Shown here piece by piece: positions 26,101 through 40,200 of a stretch of 64,000 bases of DNA. Source of the DNA: Bugula neritina (taxonomy: Eukaryota > Bryozoa > Gymnolaemata > Cheilostomatida > Bugulidae). The translations under genes were made by a program, and so were the position numbers. Each line of letters begins with the position of its first letter. Positions within the stretch are counted from its first letter, which is position 1. The stretch is taken from contig OZ037765.1 of the NCBI GenBank assembly GCA_964035545.1, positions 31,277,504 through 31,341,503 on the forward strand, in the 5' to 3' direction. Under the pieces are notes generated by a model. The model made no database searches. It had not been told where the DNA came from and saw nothing but the letters and a program-made list of their open reading frames with translations.

Positions 26101-29100
26101 AGAGTCATCACCTGGAGGGTCAATATCCCCCTCCTCCCCCTCGTCTCCAATATCCACCTCTAGCAAATGTAACATAATTTATAAATTATGTTTTCTAGCA
26201 TATAAATACTATACAGCATAATTATTCAATGAATGTGCTGTGCAAAATTTTTAAAAACTAAGGTGTTATGGGTAGTCAAGGGTGTATGCTACTGAAATAG
26301 TTTAGTAACAACAATAATAAATGTTTAAAAGTATACACTATTAAAATAAGTTGAACTCTTAAGGGAATAATTACATTACAAACAGGGCAGCTTGTGATAC
26401 AGTATAATTACTTGTGCAATATAATTATGCTATAGCAGCATCTGTAATACACTTGACAATAGCAATAAACATTCTGCATGTGTAGTATATAGCATCTGCC
26501 GTGCTGATATTTTTATATACTTGCAATGTGTTGATAACGTAAAAACAACATTGTGATTCTGTTAATCATATTGAATAATATATTTTAAGTCGGTCATAAA
26601 ACTGCACAGAAAAAATTGAGAAAGCAACTCCCAGCATAATCCATAGCCCATATTATGTAGAAGTCAATGCAGAACATCTGCTTACAGAAACTGAGCAGCT
26701 CCAGATATCATTTATTAGTGGAAATCATCTATAAGCAGCGCCAAGTTGGGGGTCATTAAGTGTAGGAGTCTTTTTATAGAATGATTCTCTTAGTAGCCTT
26801 TTCCCTTTCACCTACCTACCAAAACATCAACTCACCAAACTCGTGGTAAAATGTCAGGCGGTCAATAGATTTCAATGTAGGCAAGGCCACCGGGCTGTAT
26901 ATTATCAGGTCTCTCAGGCTACAGATGTGAGCCAGTCTGTCCAAGTTATCAGACCTTTGCGCATACATCAGCTCCTCTAGAGATATCTCATCATTACTGT
27001 CCCTGTCGTAATACTGGAACATTCTAGAAACTACATGCTGCTTGCCGGATTTATCTACAAATATAAGTAATAGAGATATTTGAAGGTGTTACAAGACCAG
27101 TCAGTTTTCACATTGTATTATGAGCATATTATACTGTTAGCATATGTAATGCATGCTTGTGTTTCAGTACACCAGTGTATTCGGTTATATTTATAGTAGT
27201 ATTAGCAGCTTTAGGCAATATTTCGAATTTTCTCAGCGCATGATAAATCTCATGGCTAATCTAATCTGACTGAATTCTTGACATATGAAAGAAGAAAAAT
27301 ACTACAGCATGAAAAATTATCATGCATAACACCCAGGAGCTGCTGGCTTATCACACAAAGGAGCTACAGACTACATTAAACTAATTACTTTTGTCAGTAA
27401 AATAAGTTCTCTATTAGTTGATTTATCAAGGGAATTATTGTGGATGGCAGCTGCATTATGGTAAGGTGAATCAGCCATCGCAACAGCTTACATGTAGTCT
27501 GTAAACCAGCACTATTAATCATAATAATGAATGTAATAAATAATAATGCGAGGATCAATAATTTCTTGGAGTAGAATGTGGCCTTTATTGAATTTATATG
27601 TTTGGTAGAATATCAACATCTGTTTACAAATGATCCCCTTACAAAACACATGCAACTATTGAAAACCCTGCAACACCATAGAGCAATGTACATTCCATGC
27701 TGGTTCCATATTGGGGTTTACCATTCAGCCCAGCAGTTGGTTTGAGTGTAGATAAAGGCCATTGGTGATGATAGAAAGGGCATTTAATCATAATTGCTTA
27801 AAGCAAGTCTTTAGCCTAATCAAAAAGCCTTTTTCATCAGGGGTTTTTACAAGGATGGCAAGTATAAACACATGTGAATCTTAATTAACAAAAGTAAAAA
27901 GTTTAGAGCAGATGGTTGACTTGGCATGCTTCCAAAAGTTTAAAAAATAAGCAGCAAAGTTTCCTAATAGCTAAGTTTGATCTGAACACTAAAAGTCAAA
28001 GGGAACATAATCTCTAAACTTTGATATTCAAAAGCTCTATAGAAACAGTTCAAAGAGTGTCATTTAACAAGAAGTAGGAGAGGAGTTTATTAAAGCTTGT
28101 GTGATGTCACTTGGAGTTCGAATCTCTAAGTTTGAGGCTATTATAGAATATTTTATTAAAATGGTAATGTGGGAGTCCATGAGTGTCAGGGTAAAGGCAG
28201 GAAATGCAAGTGTATGACATTCCGTGAAACCTAATCTGAACAAAGTGTATAAATCTATAACTTAATCCCTAAGCAAAAAGTAAGGTAATATTTATTTGAT
28301 TTACCAAAATGCCTTTATCAAAAAATATGAACATAACTATAGTTTGAAATATGAAAAAGCATTATCTTCGCATATTAAGTTTTTATTTAAGTCTATGTGT
28401 TTATGAGGTATAGGTGCAGTCATGGAAAAATTTAGAAAAGCCTGTGTTCTAGATTAGAAATGTACCAAAAGAAGTTATGTTCTTTCCACCGAACTGAAAC
28501 TTATAGTTCAATGGTTCTTTCATCCCGAACCCCCAAACCAAAGTTCGATAAAAAAACTTAAGAACTTAGGCTATCTCAATTTCTCCACTATTGCTCCTAA
28601 ATGGTGTTCATAGCTCTTAAAAAACTATAAATTACCCTAATTGTTTCAACCTTCTGTGAACACAACATCATACTGACCACAAAGGCATGTAGCCTAAGGT
28701 CACATGATGAAAAGTCACTTACTTTGGCTGTCACACTTTGCAATACCCAATCTGTTGCAATGATAGATCATCAGCAGGTGCTTAAATTCACCAAACTGTG
28801 TGTGAGAACAGCTTTTGTCATATTTGTAGCTATTCCCAGCCTCAGTGGTTCGCATCACAGTCGTGGTATCTGCATATGTTAATAAATAATATTACTTTAA
28901 TGTAATAGTTTCTATAATATTTAAATAAACCATTATATTAAATCTTATTGATATTATTCTTTGGTATTATAAATGCTTATGTGTAATGTGTGATGTGTAA
29001 TGTGTGATGTGTGATGTGTAATGTGTGATGTGTAATGTGTGATGTGTGATGTGTGATGTGTGGTGTGTGGTGTGTGATGTGTGATGTGTGGTGTGTGGTG

Positions 29101-32100
29101 TGTGGTGTGTGGTGTGTGATGTGTGATGTGTGATGTGTGATGTGTGATGTGTGATGTGTGGTGTGTGGTGTGTGGTGTGTGGTGTGTGGTGTGTGGTGTG
29201 TGGTGTGTGGTGTGTGGTGTGTGGTGTGTGATGTGTGATGTGTGATGTGTGATGTGTGATGTGTGATGTGTGATGTGTGATGTGTGATGTGTGATGTGTG
29301 ATGTGTGATGTGTGATGTGTGATGTGTGATGTGTAAAGGCTGATGCTGAATGCAACTATTAAAAATTTCTTTTGTTTACTTATTTTCCAGTAAAGAAAAA
29401 ATATAGAAAAGTAGTTTAAAATATGGCAAAATGATTTTACTGTATTAAAATCATTTAGATGAGCATATCAAATGCTAAGCTAAGAGCATAATAATCCATA
29501 AATTTTAGCTGGAGGGTTGTATTTACCTCTCATGGATTCAGTTGGTTGAGTGTGGACAGATAATGACAAATCTTTCTTCTTAGACTGGCTAGACTTCTGT
29601 AAGTCTATACACAATAATATTATGACAATATATATGTAGATTTATTGTGTGTCTGCATGTGAAAGATAAAATTAGAATAAATTATTATATTTTAACTATG
29701 GTACAATACAACAGGAAAAATTGAAATAGTAGGTGAAATGGTTCAATAACTACAATTCTAATAATATTACATCTATTTATTTAGATATAATGAAGTCACA
29801 GCTGTAACAAAAAACAAGAGTATAATATGTGTGCGCTAGTAGCATATTCAAGCATAACACCCAAGCTACAGTTCAGTAACAGAATAAATACTAAATAAGA
29901 TTATGGAATAACATACTAGTCAAGTCCATGGAGTAAAAGGTGAGGGTACTAGTCATAATGCATTGAAGTGGATATCTCATGCTTCGTATCTTAGCAAATT
30001 AATTAAATATACCGTATTTACTATAATGGAAATTCTTTGTATTATAAAAAAACTAAATTACTAGCTCATATAATATATCGAATGTATACATAAAACTTTT
30101 GCACCATGTCATTATAATATACAAATATTTTCACATAATACTTCTGTCATAATAAGTAAAATTCTAACCAATTGTTATAGAAATTCAGCTGTCCTAAGGA
30201 AATTAGTTTGTTAGTGTGACCCAATTGCATACAAAGTGAATAAATTAGAGTAAAGGTGCCATCTTACCATTGCCAGAGCAAGCAGAGCCATCTAAATCTA
30301 CTGATATATGTTTCTGCGTGACACAAGCTCTCCTGTGTAACTCACAGTGGCTATCATACATGTTCCCATCTGATCCACACACCAGTCTATGTCCGGGTGG
30401 ACAGGACCCCGCCCCGCGACACACACACAACTCTTCGCCATTGCGGTCAACCAGACAGGTCCTCCCTGCCCCACAGTAGTCCGAATTGCTGCATTCTTTC
30501 ACAGCTAGGTAAAATAAAATCAGTACATTTATAATTTGCAGTCTTCACTTGCAATGGAGTTCGGAAGTATCTAGTCACTCTGCTTTTCTAGATTCGAAAA
30601 AATATAATCTCATTATAAGACTATAGGAGGCAATGAAGCTGTTTAACCCACTTAGGCTGTTACATTTTACTATACCATTAAAAAAGCTTTCAACATTAAA
30701 CATCTATACAATACTTTAATAAAATGGTGATCTATTTTGAAAAGCTCTAAACGAGTTATTTTACATTAAGCTTTAAATGCTTTGTGTGATTTTCTTTTCC
30801 ACACCAAGTATTCCTATGAGAGCAATGGCCACAGTGATACCTGTACTCTAAAGTAGGTTAATAATAACAAGTAGTGGGAAAAGAGGCCTTAGATTCTTGT
30901 GGTGTCAGAGCTCACAGTGAGACAGCTATCATATACAACTACAGACACAGATGAGAGTATTTATGTTTACTGGTGTAACACCAGATAGCTTGATCTGAAC
31001 CACAGGACTAGATGATGGGAAATGGAAATCAATATAGTAAGATAGGTTACTGCACAAACTTAGTATACCAATATAAGGCAGATGACATTGCTTCTCTCTA
31101 GCACATACTCTATTGATTTCCCTAGTAAATATCTAGTTGCAACAAGCTTTCGTTGGCCACTTTGTATCTTTTTTCTATTCATGCTAACCGAAATAAAAAT
31201 GTTACCAATTTCTCAAACTGGTGAGGGCGGGTTTTCTCCATTTCCTGTTTTATTTTTCAAACCAGAGTGATATTATATATACCTTTAACCCTGTGCTCCA
31301 AACAAGCCTATCAAAAAAGTGTTAGTTTTTTTTTCTATTTACCCTATTCTATTTATTTATTAGGATTAGCTCCTTGACAGCTATATAATTATTGTGCTAA
31401 CACAACTTAATGAACTAACAACTTAAAGTAGTCTGCAACATGAAAAACCAATTGATTGGTCTGCACCATGGATTGAAATATTAACTGATTGACAGGCATG
31501 TGCACAATATTAATTAATTAGTTAGTTCATTACATATTCATTAGAAAATTTGCAAAATCTTCAAGGAGCTGTACTAAAATCTAAATGAATTGTAAGTTAA
31601 ACTGTATTACATGCGATTTCATAAATTTCAGAGCCTTATACCATATTTTCAAAATAAGAGAAATACAAAAAGGTATATCAATAACAAAATTAGGGTAACA
31701 ATTTTATATGATTATGTCAATAAAAAGTAAGAATACATTAGACTCTTGCAAATATTAATATCTTAGTTTAATAGTCAACAAATAATTACATGTAAATGTG
31801 GTAGCTGTTACATGAAACATGTTTTTCAAGAAATGAAACTTAGTTTTTGCACTAAATTGGTTGTTCTACTTTTAATATAAAAATGTTCTATCTGACATCT
31901 GCTATATATCACATTGGGACAAACAATTCTTTCAACTAGTCTACAACACATTATAAGCAATAGAAAAACTCACTAACTCATATTGCTGTCCATTAAAATC
32001 TGGCATAATATAGATATGCAGCCCTTTTTTCTTACTAAATAAGTATTCTAACAGCTCCTATATTTGAAGTATTAATTTGATGCACATTGATTTGGTCAAA

Positions 32101-32911
32101 AGTTTATTTCAATGCTGGTAAATTATAACTTGGAATAGTATTAAAAATAAACATGTCCAGTTGTTAGCCACATGACAGTTGCCATATATAGCAGTGGCAA
32201 TATTATAACGATGACACTTAATACAACAATATACCTAATTAGTATATAATATATTAGCAAACAGTGTATTGAATAAATTACTTGCTAATTCATCATAGTT
32301 GGCGTGCTCAATGATTCTATATTCACTTTCTGTTTTAGCCGGTAGAAGTCGCTTCAGTTCATTTGGTACACTTTCCACATACTCTGTTGGCAAACCCACC
32401 TTTAAAGTAATTGAATATTAAAATAAAGTAAAGATAATATAACAAAACATTAAAACATAGGATAGAGCAAAACATGTTCCAAAGTATGAAATTACTTATT
32501 CAGTATCCAGTTTATTGCACATCAAACTTGAAAATATTATATGCATCTCTGTGACTTAAACACTGCTTATATTATTTGTTAATCACCTTAATACAGCTAC
32601 ATAATATATTAACGTAAAAACGATTGAACAAATTGCAACAATGTGTAATACTATTTCTGTTTGCTGAAATGAAGTGCAAGCATGAATTATTTATAAATAC
32701 AGTTATGTTATTATTATAGTATAATTATAATAGCATGGTACAAGAAGTGCACAAAGTGTATATATAATAGCTATATCCATATTTAGCAAACCTAGGGGGA
32801 TGCTGCCTAGAAAGAAACCGTTACCTTTGAAAAGTCAGCGTGGTGGTGTCTGTGCAGATTATAGCCGTGACACGACGTGAGTAAGTAAAGTAAGAGAGGC
32901 AGCGGCCACAT
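20189..32911 (-). CDS. FSTL5: Follistatin-like protein 4/5 (secreted; Kazal, EF-hand, two Ig domains, propeller-like C-terminus)
   Basis: Sixteen coding exons: 32911-32825, 32399-32282, 30504-30268, 29604-29527, 28869-28723, 27054-26836, 26159-25972, 25877-25760, 25324-25169, 24158-24018, 23369-23238, 22838-22684, 22263-22087, 21637-21457, 21053-20877, 20376-20189. They join in frame to about 832 aa, close to the ~847 aa of vertebrate FSTL5. Residues 1-16 are a signal peptide (MWPLPLLLYLLTSCHG). A follistatin/Kazal module spans ~69-147 (CVCRGAGSCPPGH, VCGSDGNMYDSHCEL). An EF-hand loop near residue 239 reads DRDSNDEISLEE with all acidic ligands. Two Ig domains occupy ~296-397 and 398-496 (paired Cys/Trp, DSGDYTC and HTGNYTC). 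The C-terminal ~335 residues resemble the FSTL4/5 propeller (DWGVAINVDNKYVYVSQP; HKPTSIAYMEETDELWVLV). The protein is predicted to be extracellular; its partners in non-vertebrates are unknown. FSTL4 and FSTL5 cannot be separated here. Confidence 0.94.
21646..21760. repeat. (ATCAT/ATATC)n degenerate microsatellite
   Basis: Repeated 'atcat', 'atatcat' and 'cccatcat' words in the FSTL intron between exons 13 and 14, immediately 3' (plus strand) of exon 14. Confidence 0.85.
21838..21872. repeat. 13-bp-arm inverted repeat
   Basis: Arms tatgaactatact (21838-21850) and agtatagttcata (21860-21872) are perfect reverse complements around a 9-nt spacer, immediately before the CA microsatellite in an FSTL intron. 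Confidence 0.8.
21879..22040. repeat. (CA)n microsatellite with CAAA and CACG variants
   Basis: About 160 bp of 'acacac' interrupted by 'aaacac' and ending in 'cgcacgcacgcacg'. It lies in the FSTL intron between exons 13 and 14 and yields long Cys/Val-rich or Thr/His-rich open frames that are not genes. Confidence 0.97.
24729..24757. repeat. (GATGA)n pentamer microsatellite
   Basis: Five tandem 'gagat/gatga' units within the FSTL intron between exons 9 and 10. Confidence 0.9.
27729..27870 (+). mobile_element. tRNA-derived SINE, degraded copy (S1)
   Basis: Contains a B-box-like segment (ttggtttgag) followed by 'aaaggccattggtgatgata' and 'aaagggcattta', and a 3' part ending 'tcaggggtttttacaaggatggcaag'. 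These match, in the same order, the SINE copies at 59544-59743 and 37913-38112 (reverse complement). It is 5'-truncated or diverged at the tRNA head. It is antisense to FSTL, in the intron between exons 5 and 6. Confidence 0.65.
28980..29334. repeat. Heptamer array (GATGTGT/GGTGTGT)n
   Basis: About 355 bp of uninterrupted 7-bp units, 'gatgtgt' alternating in blocks with 'ggtgtgt' and, at the edges, 'aatgtgt'. It sits in the FSTL intron between exons 4 and 5. The seven-base period is open in frames of both strands (minus strand gives a His/Thr/Ser heptapeptide repeat), which is a shadow of the repeat. Confidence 0.97.
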
Positions 32912-34268
32912 GACGCTGCCGATACTTGACTCTCTCTTCACGTAGTAAGTATGAGGTACGTTGCTACTTATAGTCAGCGTGTAACTTCATCAGTTGAGTT
33001 GCTGACTCCCTCTTGTGGTACTTTATATTATATGAAGAACAAACTCAATTACTGCAGTTAGTATATGATCTGAGATCAATAATCTACGAGCCAATATTTA
33101 GAGGCATCACTTAATGCTGTTTCCCAGAGGAATTGCAGTTATTATGTTTATGAGATAAATTCATTTGTTATATCTAAAAAACACAGTACAGTACACATAT
33201 AGCATAATATAATATAATGTAATATACATACAGTATAATATAATATAGTATAATAGTATAATATAATATAGTATTTAATGCAATATAATATAATAATATA
33301 AAATAATATAATATAATATAATATAATATAATATAATATAATATGATATAGTAATAAAGTTAATACTCTGAGTAAAAACATTGCAAAGATTTTGATTAAG
33401 CTTTTTTCCAAATTGTAGGGAATGTACCAACACTGTACGTTTGTAGGGAATGTACAGTTAGGTATACAAATTGCTAGATATCTTGGACAAGCATGTCACA
33501 TGATTCTTGCCATGGGAATATATATTACTGAAGTAAAACAAGTCTGGCAATTATTAATATTAAATTACAACATAATTTTTCATACAGAGAATTTCTCAAG
33601 GTAAAAGAATTAACTAAATGTGTATTATACGTTTAATCCCATGCATATACTGATATTACTCAGAATTTCACTGGTTAGTGTTACGGAGGCAAATATTACT
33701 GACATATCTTGCTTTTGTCTGATACACTATAAATGATATATAACTTTGTGTTTGTACTTTATTAACACTAACTTTATTAAAATATAATCTATAGCACAGG
33801 ACCCTATGGGAATTATATAGAAATATTAATTATTAATTGAAAGGATTTTATGGCTGATAACTCTGAATTCTGATGATGCATGAAATATGGATCACCTATT
33901 GCTATTAAAATCTCATTTTTTATAAAACTGTTACAGCTATATTGTATCATAATGTACATAGCAGAGCAACTCGAAATATACTTTTTCTTCGCCATTTTTC
34001 TTGGTTGTGTTGTAAAAGTATTTTGGTGTCTTTTCCTCACCGTTCAGTCCACTGAGCTATTGAGTTCATTGGTTCAGTCCATTTGTCCAGCCAATCAAAA
34101 CTTGCAGTAACTGTTTCGAAGCTCGTCCAATACACAGGCAGATATTTACTCCCACGTGACTATAGCGGTTTTCATTTACAAAGTGAAACTAATTTTAAAA
34201 CGGGTTATTTTTACTCAATTCAATGTGTTATAATTTTTCTGATTCAACAGAAAAGAATAAATTTTACC
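32912..34268. promoter_or_regulatory. Divergent FSTL / TTF2 5' region
   Basis: 1.36 kb between the two start codons. It contains an (ATAAT)n microsatellite at 33195-33355, a CCAAT box (ccaatc, 34091-34096) and an E-box CACGTG (34153-34158) within 180 bp of the TTF2 start. No TATA box or further exon was identified. Confidence 0.5.
33195..33355. repeat. (ATAAT)n microsatellite
   Basis: About 160 bp of 'ataat' pentamers with interruptions ('agtat', 'gcaat') in the FSTL/TTF2 intergenic region. The spurious Tyr/Ile-rich frame across it is not a gene. Confidence 0.95.
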
Positions 34269-37200
34269 ATGTCAGTTGCCGTTCCACAGGAAGAAATGTT
34301 TTTATCCAAATGTATTAAACATGGTATGTAATTTAGTTGTTCGTTTAATTTTTAGTAAGCAAATCAAAATGTAATAACTATCAATTACTGAATTAGGCTT
34401 ACAGTTAGTGAGTTACTCTTAGTAATACCATAACTATAAGTATAAGTAAAGTATAAGCTAAAGCCTGCAGGTAAAAATTTTACTTTTTTGATTTTCAGAC
34501 CACCATGAAGTAATTGTGATCATTCCCATTCAATGTGACATTGCGATTGTTAATCGAATTTCATCATTATCATTATGATCACCATTATTATTATTAATAT
34601 TATCAATCGGGATATGATTACTTTGATTAGGACTAATGCCAATGATTACTATTGTCTATTATCACTATTCATTATGATTAACTTACTATTTTTGTGAATA
34701 TCAATATGAATATTTATATAATTAATATAAGTCAGTGCTTTTTTAACTTTGATGTTGAACTTAGAGGTAATTTGACCGAAGATCTGATAATAATTTACAC
34801 CAAGTGTTAGGGGTGATGCTCAATAAGTATTGTAAATAGGTTTGCTCAGTCTGAAGCTGTTGCATAAAATGAAAATGGAATGAAAATTGTGATTCACTGA
34901 CGGCTTGAATGTTCTCATATGTGGTAGATAAGCCATGCATGATCAAGACAGGTGTGAAAGATGGCCCAAACAAAGGAAAGAGTTTTCTCATTTGTTCAAA
35001 TACAGCATCACCATGTGATCACCGAGCTGCTATCGAGTGAGTATACTAAGTCAAGTTACTTTAAGCTAAGCTTCAACTCAATATTAGAATAGACGGAATA
35101 GACAGAATAGTTTAAAAATTCATGCTTCAATGTTTTCCTATTTCAATTTGATCTATTGTTTGGGAAGTGGTATTATTTAATCTATAATATTGAAGTATTA
35201 TACAAAAATGTAATTTTTGCTCTGTCAAAAGTTTAATTTCCAATCTAATCTTTTGCTAAACTGTTGTAGGATACCCTATCAGACCTGTTCTAAACACCAC
35301 CAGCAGGTTGAACTCATGTGTCTAGCAGTTAAGGACAACCAGAAAAGGTGCCGTTTATGACAGTTTATTATATTAGTTGGTATTTGAACAGGAATGTTTT
35401 TACATAGTGTTTTTAGCATATTTGTGTACAGAATAAAGAAGTGCTGTGTTGTAGGATTTATGTGAGGTGCACTGAAGGAAAGGCACTGGGCAAATGGTGC
35501 TTTTACAGTCGACTTCAGCTCGAAGAAAAGTCAGGAGTCAAGAAAGAGGAAAGTATTGACAATTGTTAAATGGATTTAATCCTTTACATCTGATACTATT
35601 TTGTATAAACAGTTATATTTAGTCATTTAGACAGTGTAATATGCCTGGTATCGGTAAATATTATGTGACATGTTTTTTAGTATATATCATGTGACATGTT
35701 CTCCTGTAGTACATATCATGTGACCAGCTGACCTATGCTTGCAGGTGGGCAGAGTGTTACAAGATGTCAACTCATTGCCGCAAGAAAAGCTACAGGAAAA
35801 AAATTCGCTGGTCGTGAAACCTAAAGTCAAGTCAGGTTGGGCAGACGACTTCTCTCTTCAAATGTTTAAATTAGACATCATTGTTCCATATAATCATAGA
35901 ATTTATTCTTAACTAGCGGGTTTCAGTAGTAATTGTTCATGTATTTATCAAGCGAAGTCTATATTGATGAGAACAGGTATAAGTTTACCTTCCAAGTGTT
36001 GTTTTCCTTTTATAATTCTCTGCTGGTTGTAAATAAGTTTAATTGAACAATATTCCCACCATATTATATTCATATCGTCAATGGCTGATATCTTTAGACT
36101 CAGCTGTTCAACCGGCGAGTGATGGCTTATCTTCAGTTGCAGCTCTCACTCAGTCAGTTATAAGGTCAGCAAAAGATCCAACTGCTGCCAGACAATATAT
36201 TGTCAGTGAGATCGAAAAGAAGAAGGTATTGTGTACATACTGTATGTTTTTATACGACGATTTCTATAGATTGTTTTGTTGCTCATATCTAACTGTTTTG
36301 TATATCAAAAACAGTTAAATGTATTCATAGTAGAAGAAACTGAGAACAAGAATTAATGAATATGTAAAACCCTTTTGAAATAATATTTAGAATTGAGTTT
36401 GGCGTATGTATATATTGTATGTATTTACTGTGAGATATGGTTAGTTGGAAGTTAACCTTGGTATATATGTATATTTTGTATAGTCATGTATTTACTGTGA
36501 GGTTTGGTTGGTAGAACTTGCTCAGAATGGCTAGTAGGCTACCTGATGGCGGACAGAAAATAAAAGACCAGTTGAGACAGTTACAGGAAGCTCTATTGAC
36601 TTGTGGGAATGCTGATGTGTCCGACACTACTCACAGTAAAACAGCCCCCCTTGTTAGACCAGGCTTCACGAGTCATTCAGAAGGAAGCAGAGTTTTGCCG
36701 ACTGAAAATCAGAGGTTGCCTCCCCATGTGCTCCGGGAGATGTATTCGCAGTCAGCTCCCGGCAAGAATCTCTATGGAGGGCGAATGACTGGACAACGAC
36801 TGGAACTGGTTTTATCTGTCACTAATGAAGCCGTGGAGACACTACACAAGTACGTCTGCTATACTTTACGTCTGCTTTACTTTACGTCTGCTTTACTTTA
36901 CGTCTGCTTTACTTTACGTCTGCTTTACTTTACGTCTAATGCTATGGAAACTCCTGATCACTTCTTGTATTATAATATATTAACCATGAATGTGATTGTT
37001 GTTGAAGTTTTTATTGAAATTTAAAACTTCAAACACATTATTTTATTAGTAATTTTTTTTAATTACAATCAATTTTTGGTTTAAAAACTTGAAAAACGAA
37101 TTTATGCAATATGGTAGTAATCAAATGGAAAATGTAATAAATTGAATTGCTATTCTGCAGTATCACGTGATGGTATCATGTGACAGTATGACGTGACTGT

Positions 37201-40200
37201 GTATATTGAAGTTACCTGCCATGCAATCAGTTCTGTTCTGTTGTTCCAGACAATTAAAAAGCTGTCCGTCTGCTGAGAAGGAGACAGAAGATCCTCAACA
37301 CTTGCTGGTTTCTCTGATGACTCATCAGAGACAGGCGCTGACTTGGCTACTCTGGAGAGAGAAGCAGCAGCCAGCTGGTGGAATATTAGGTTGTGAAATA
37401 TACTGAGTTTGGCCTAATACTCATACATTCATACATAGTCTGACGTATGCAGCATTTTGCTATGCTATTCATGTTGAAATATATTATCATTGTAAACTTG
37501 CATTGTTTAATCTGATGGTAATTGAATTTTTATTGCGCTGTTTGTCCATGGATGCTGTATGGTAGTTGTTTTATATAACATATCATCTGACATAGAACAT
37601 AGGTGCTACTCTATATGCTTATTTGTTGTACTCGGTAATAGTATGATATACTATACAATGTTTATAGCCGATGATATGGGGCTAGGTAAAACACTAACAA
37701 TGATCTCTCTAGTTATGAAAGATTGTCAGAATCAGACTGGAGTTGAAGTTGCTAAGCCTCAGTGGCTGGATAAAGGTACTTTTATTACAAGTATTGGACT
37801 TTTCTTTGCATCTTCGTATTTATGTAGATTATAGGTAAATAAGGTTAGCGTAGTAAACAGTGCCATTATTACTACTTTACACGTAATTTTATATAAAAAA
37901 CCCGCGTGAATGTATTGTCCTCATGCCTGCGAGAACCCCTGATAAAAAAGTTTTTTTTAATGGGCTAAGGGCTTTTTTCTCTATTGCGACAAACAAGCAA
38001 TTATGACCCGATGCCCTTCCTAACATCAGCAATAGCCTTTACTGGGATTCGAATAACTGACCTTGTGTTTACCAAATCAGTGTTCTAATCACTAGAGTCT
38101 AGGCCAAGGCTACCCACTTTATACATAATTTTGCAATGCTGTTATAAATTTAAGTTTTAATATCTGCCTGTAGTAATATAGTACACTATGTCATAAAATA
38201 TATTGTGCTGTATCGTATTATACTATGAAGAGCAGGCGTGGTCTAGTTTATACACTGAGGTAGTTATCAGGAAGAGTATCCAGTCAAAGTTGCTACTTGA
38301 AAGGCCTTTAATCTATTTAGCCGCTATACTTTAAGGAGAAGTCCATACCCAACCCGAACATCTTCATGAGTATTGTAGCAGAACTGTTGTCTATTAGATT
38401 ATGTGTTTCAGACAAGAGCATCGTTCTGTCGCGGTGTAGTCTGATTGTCTGCCCGGCCAGTTTGGTGCACCAGTGGGCTAGGGAGATAGAGACACGGTGC
38501 AGGAAGTCCTCTCTCAACTATATCCTGTATCACGGGGACAGGCGGGAGAGAAGTATTTTGAAGTATGTCGTCTTGTATATCAAGATAAGCCGTTCATACA
38601 GTGTTTCTAATAGAATGTGAGAAGACAACCTCTCAAAGTGAAGAACTAATATTTTTTAATTGTAGCTTTAATTTTATGTTATATTTAGCTAAGTTTCTGT
38701 TTAAAGCAATTTTATTTTGCAGTAAAATTTTATTGTCAGTTATTCTACTCGAAATTGCTGATCTGTATATATTATCGTTATGGTACTGAGTGTCGCATGT
38801 TGACACATGTCATTACTTGCTTCAGGTTGTCACAAGCAGATATTGTCATCACAACATACAATCTGGTCCAGAAAGAGGTTCAGCTGCCTAAACTACTCAA
38901 GAGCGATAAATCCCAACAAGATAAGCCTGCCACGGATGAGGTACTGAATATATTGTTGGGAGTTTTCTTCACATATTTTGTATTTTTATCTGCTTTCCCT
39001 TCACTGTTCACATATCTAACCACTAGTGAATAATGTGCATAGGATATTAAAATACTTATATAAACCTCTCTTGTTTTTCTCAAATTAAAATATAATCAAC
39101 AAATGCATGTATTGCCAATATCTTACAGACATGAGTTTGGATGTTTCTTCATATGTATAAGAGCACTTCAGATATATAGAAATTAATACATAAAGTGATG
39201 TATAAACTTCAGATAGTGGAGGGAGATGGCCCCTTAGCTAGAATCGCATGGAAAAGAGTAATATTGGATGAGGCTCACGGCATTAAAAACTATAGAAGTT
39301 CCACGGCCCTTTCTGTATGCCGACTCAGAGCCAACCACCGGTACCGTCACTCTGTCTCTCATATTTATTGCTGACTAGTTTAATATTTTCTCATGTGAAG
39401 TTGTTTGTTGAAGTTGCCCTCCTTTTTATTTTGTAGTTGGGCTTTGACTGGCACCCCAATACAGAATGATTTGTCAGATTTCTATTCATTGTTGAGATTT
39501 CTTCGCTGTTCACCTTTTGACGAGTTGAGAGTATGGAAAAAGTGGGTAGAAAATAAAGGAGGTAAGACAGGTTCTTGCATACTGCAAATGCTTTTTTTTG
39601 GTGTGTGATGATAATTTTATTATATTTGAAAAAGAACACTATTAAAAGTTGTTTCCATTAATAACTGCACTAGCTAAAGTAAATTACAGTAACTTTTTAC
39701 AGCCAACAAAACTAATTTAAAGGGGTTAATGGCATGTTTTTGTCAAGTCTCCTTGATGGGTTGAGCTAAAGTTAGAATTGAAACTATACGTCTGATTTTG
39801 TAGCTTCTGGTGACGAGCGTCTGGCTGTTCTAATTAGGAGTCTTCTTCTCAGGAGAACTAAAGACCAGAAGATGGAGTCTGGAGCTGCATTAGTGAGTAA
39901 CTTCCTGACCTAGTTGTCTTCATGTTGAGACCGTAAGGGGGTTTGGGGTTTCACTTGAGCAAATGACTTGTTTGTAATTGAATAAAATGCTGCTGAAAGA
40001 TTAACAATAACAGGGAATAAAAATCAAATTTAGCTTTCGACGAGACTAGCGTAGCCTCGCTCTGGTTGAATATCTAAGATCAAGTCACATGACCAGCTGT
40101 CTAATTGGTACTCTATTAGGTTCATGTGCTTACTTTTCTACTGCTCTATAACCTAGAAAGTTGAATACACTAAATCGTTTCATTGGCCAATACACTGTTA

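Noticed and set aside
28954-29355. 133-codon minus-strand frame rich in His/Thr/Ser
   Set aside because: It is the direct translation of the 7-bp repeat array in an FSTL intron; no independent start or splice support.
33148-33411. Tyr/Ile-rich minus-strand frame of 87 codons
   Set aside because: It is the (ATAAT)n microsatellite read through; no coding character outside the repeat.
35728-35835. Apparent frame break in TTF2 between exons 4 and 5
   Set aside because: Using the AG at 35726-35727 instead of 35743-35744 restores the frame; treated as splice-site choice, not a mutation.
38221-38290. Possible sixth SINE fragment ('gcgtggtctagttta')
   Set aside because: Only a short A-box-like word and a weak 'gaagagtatccagt' match; too little to call.
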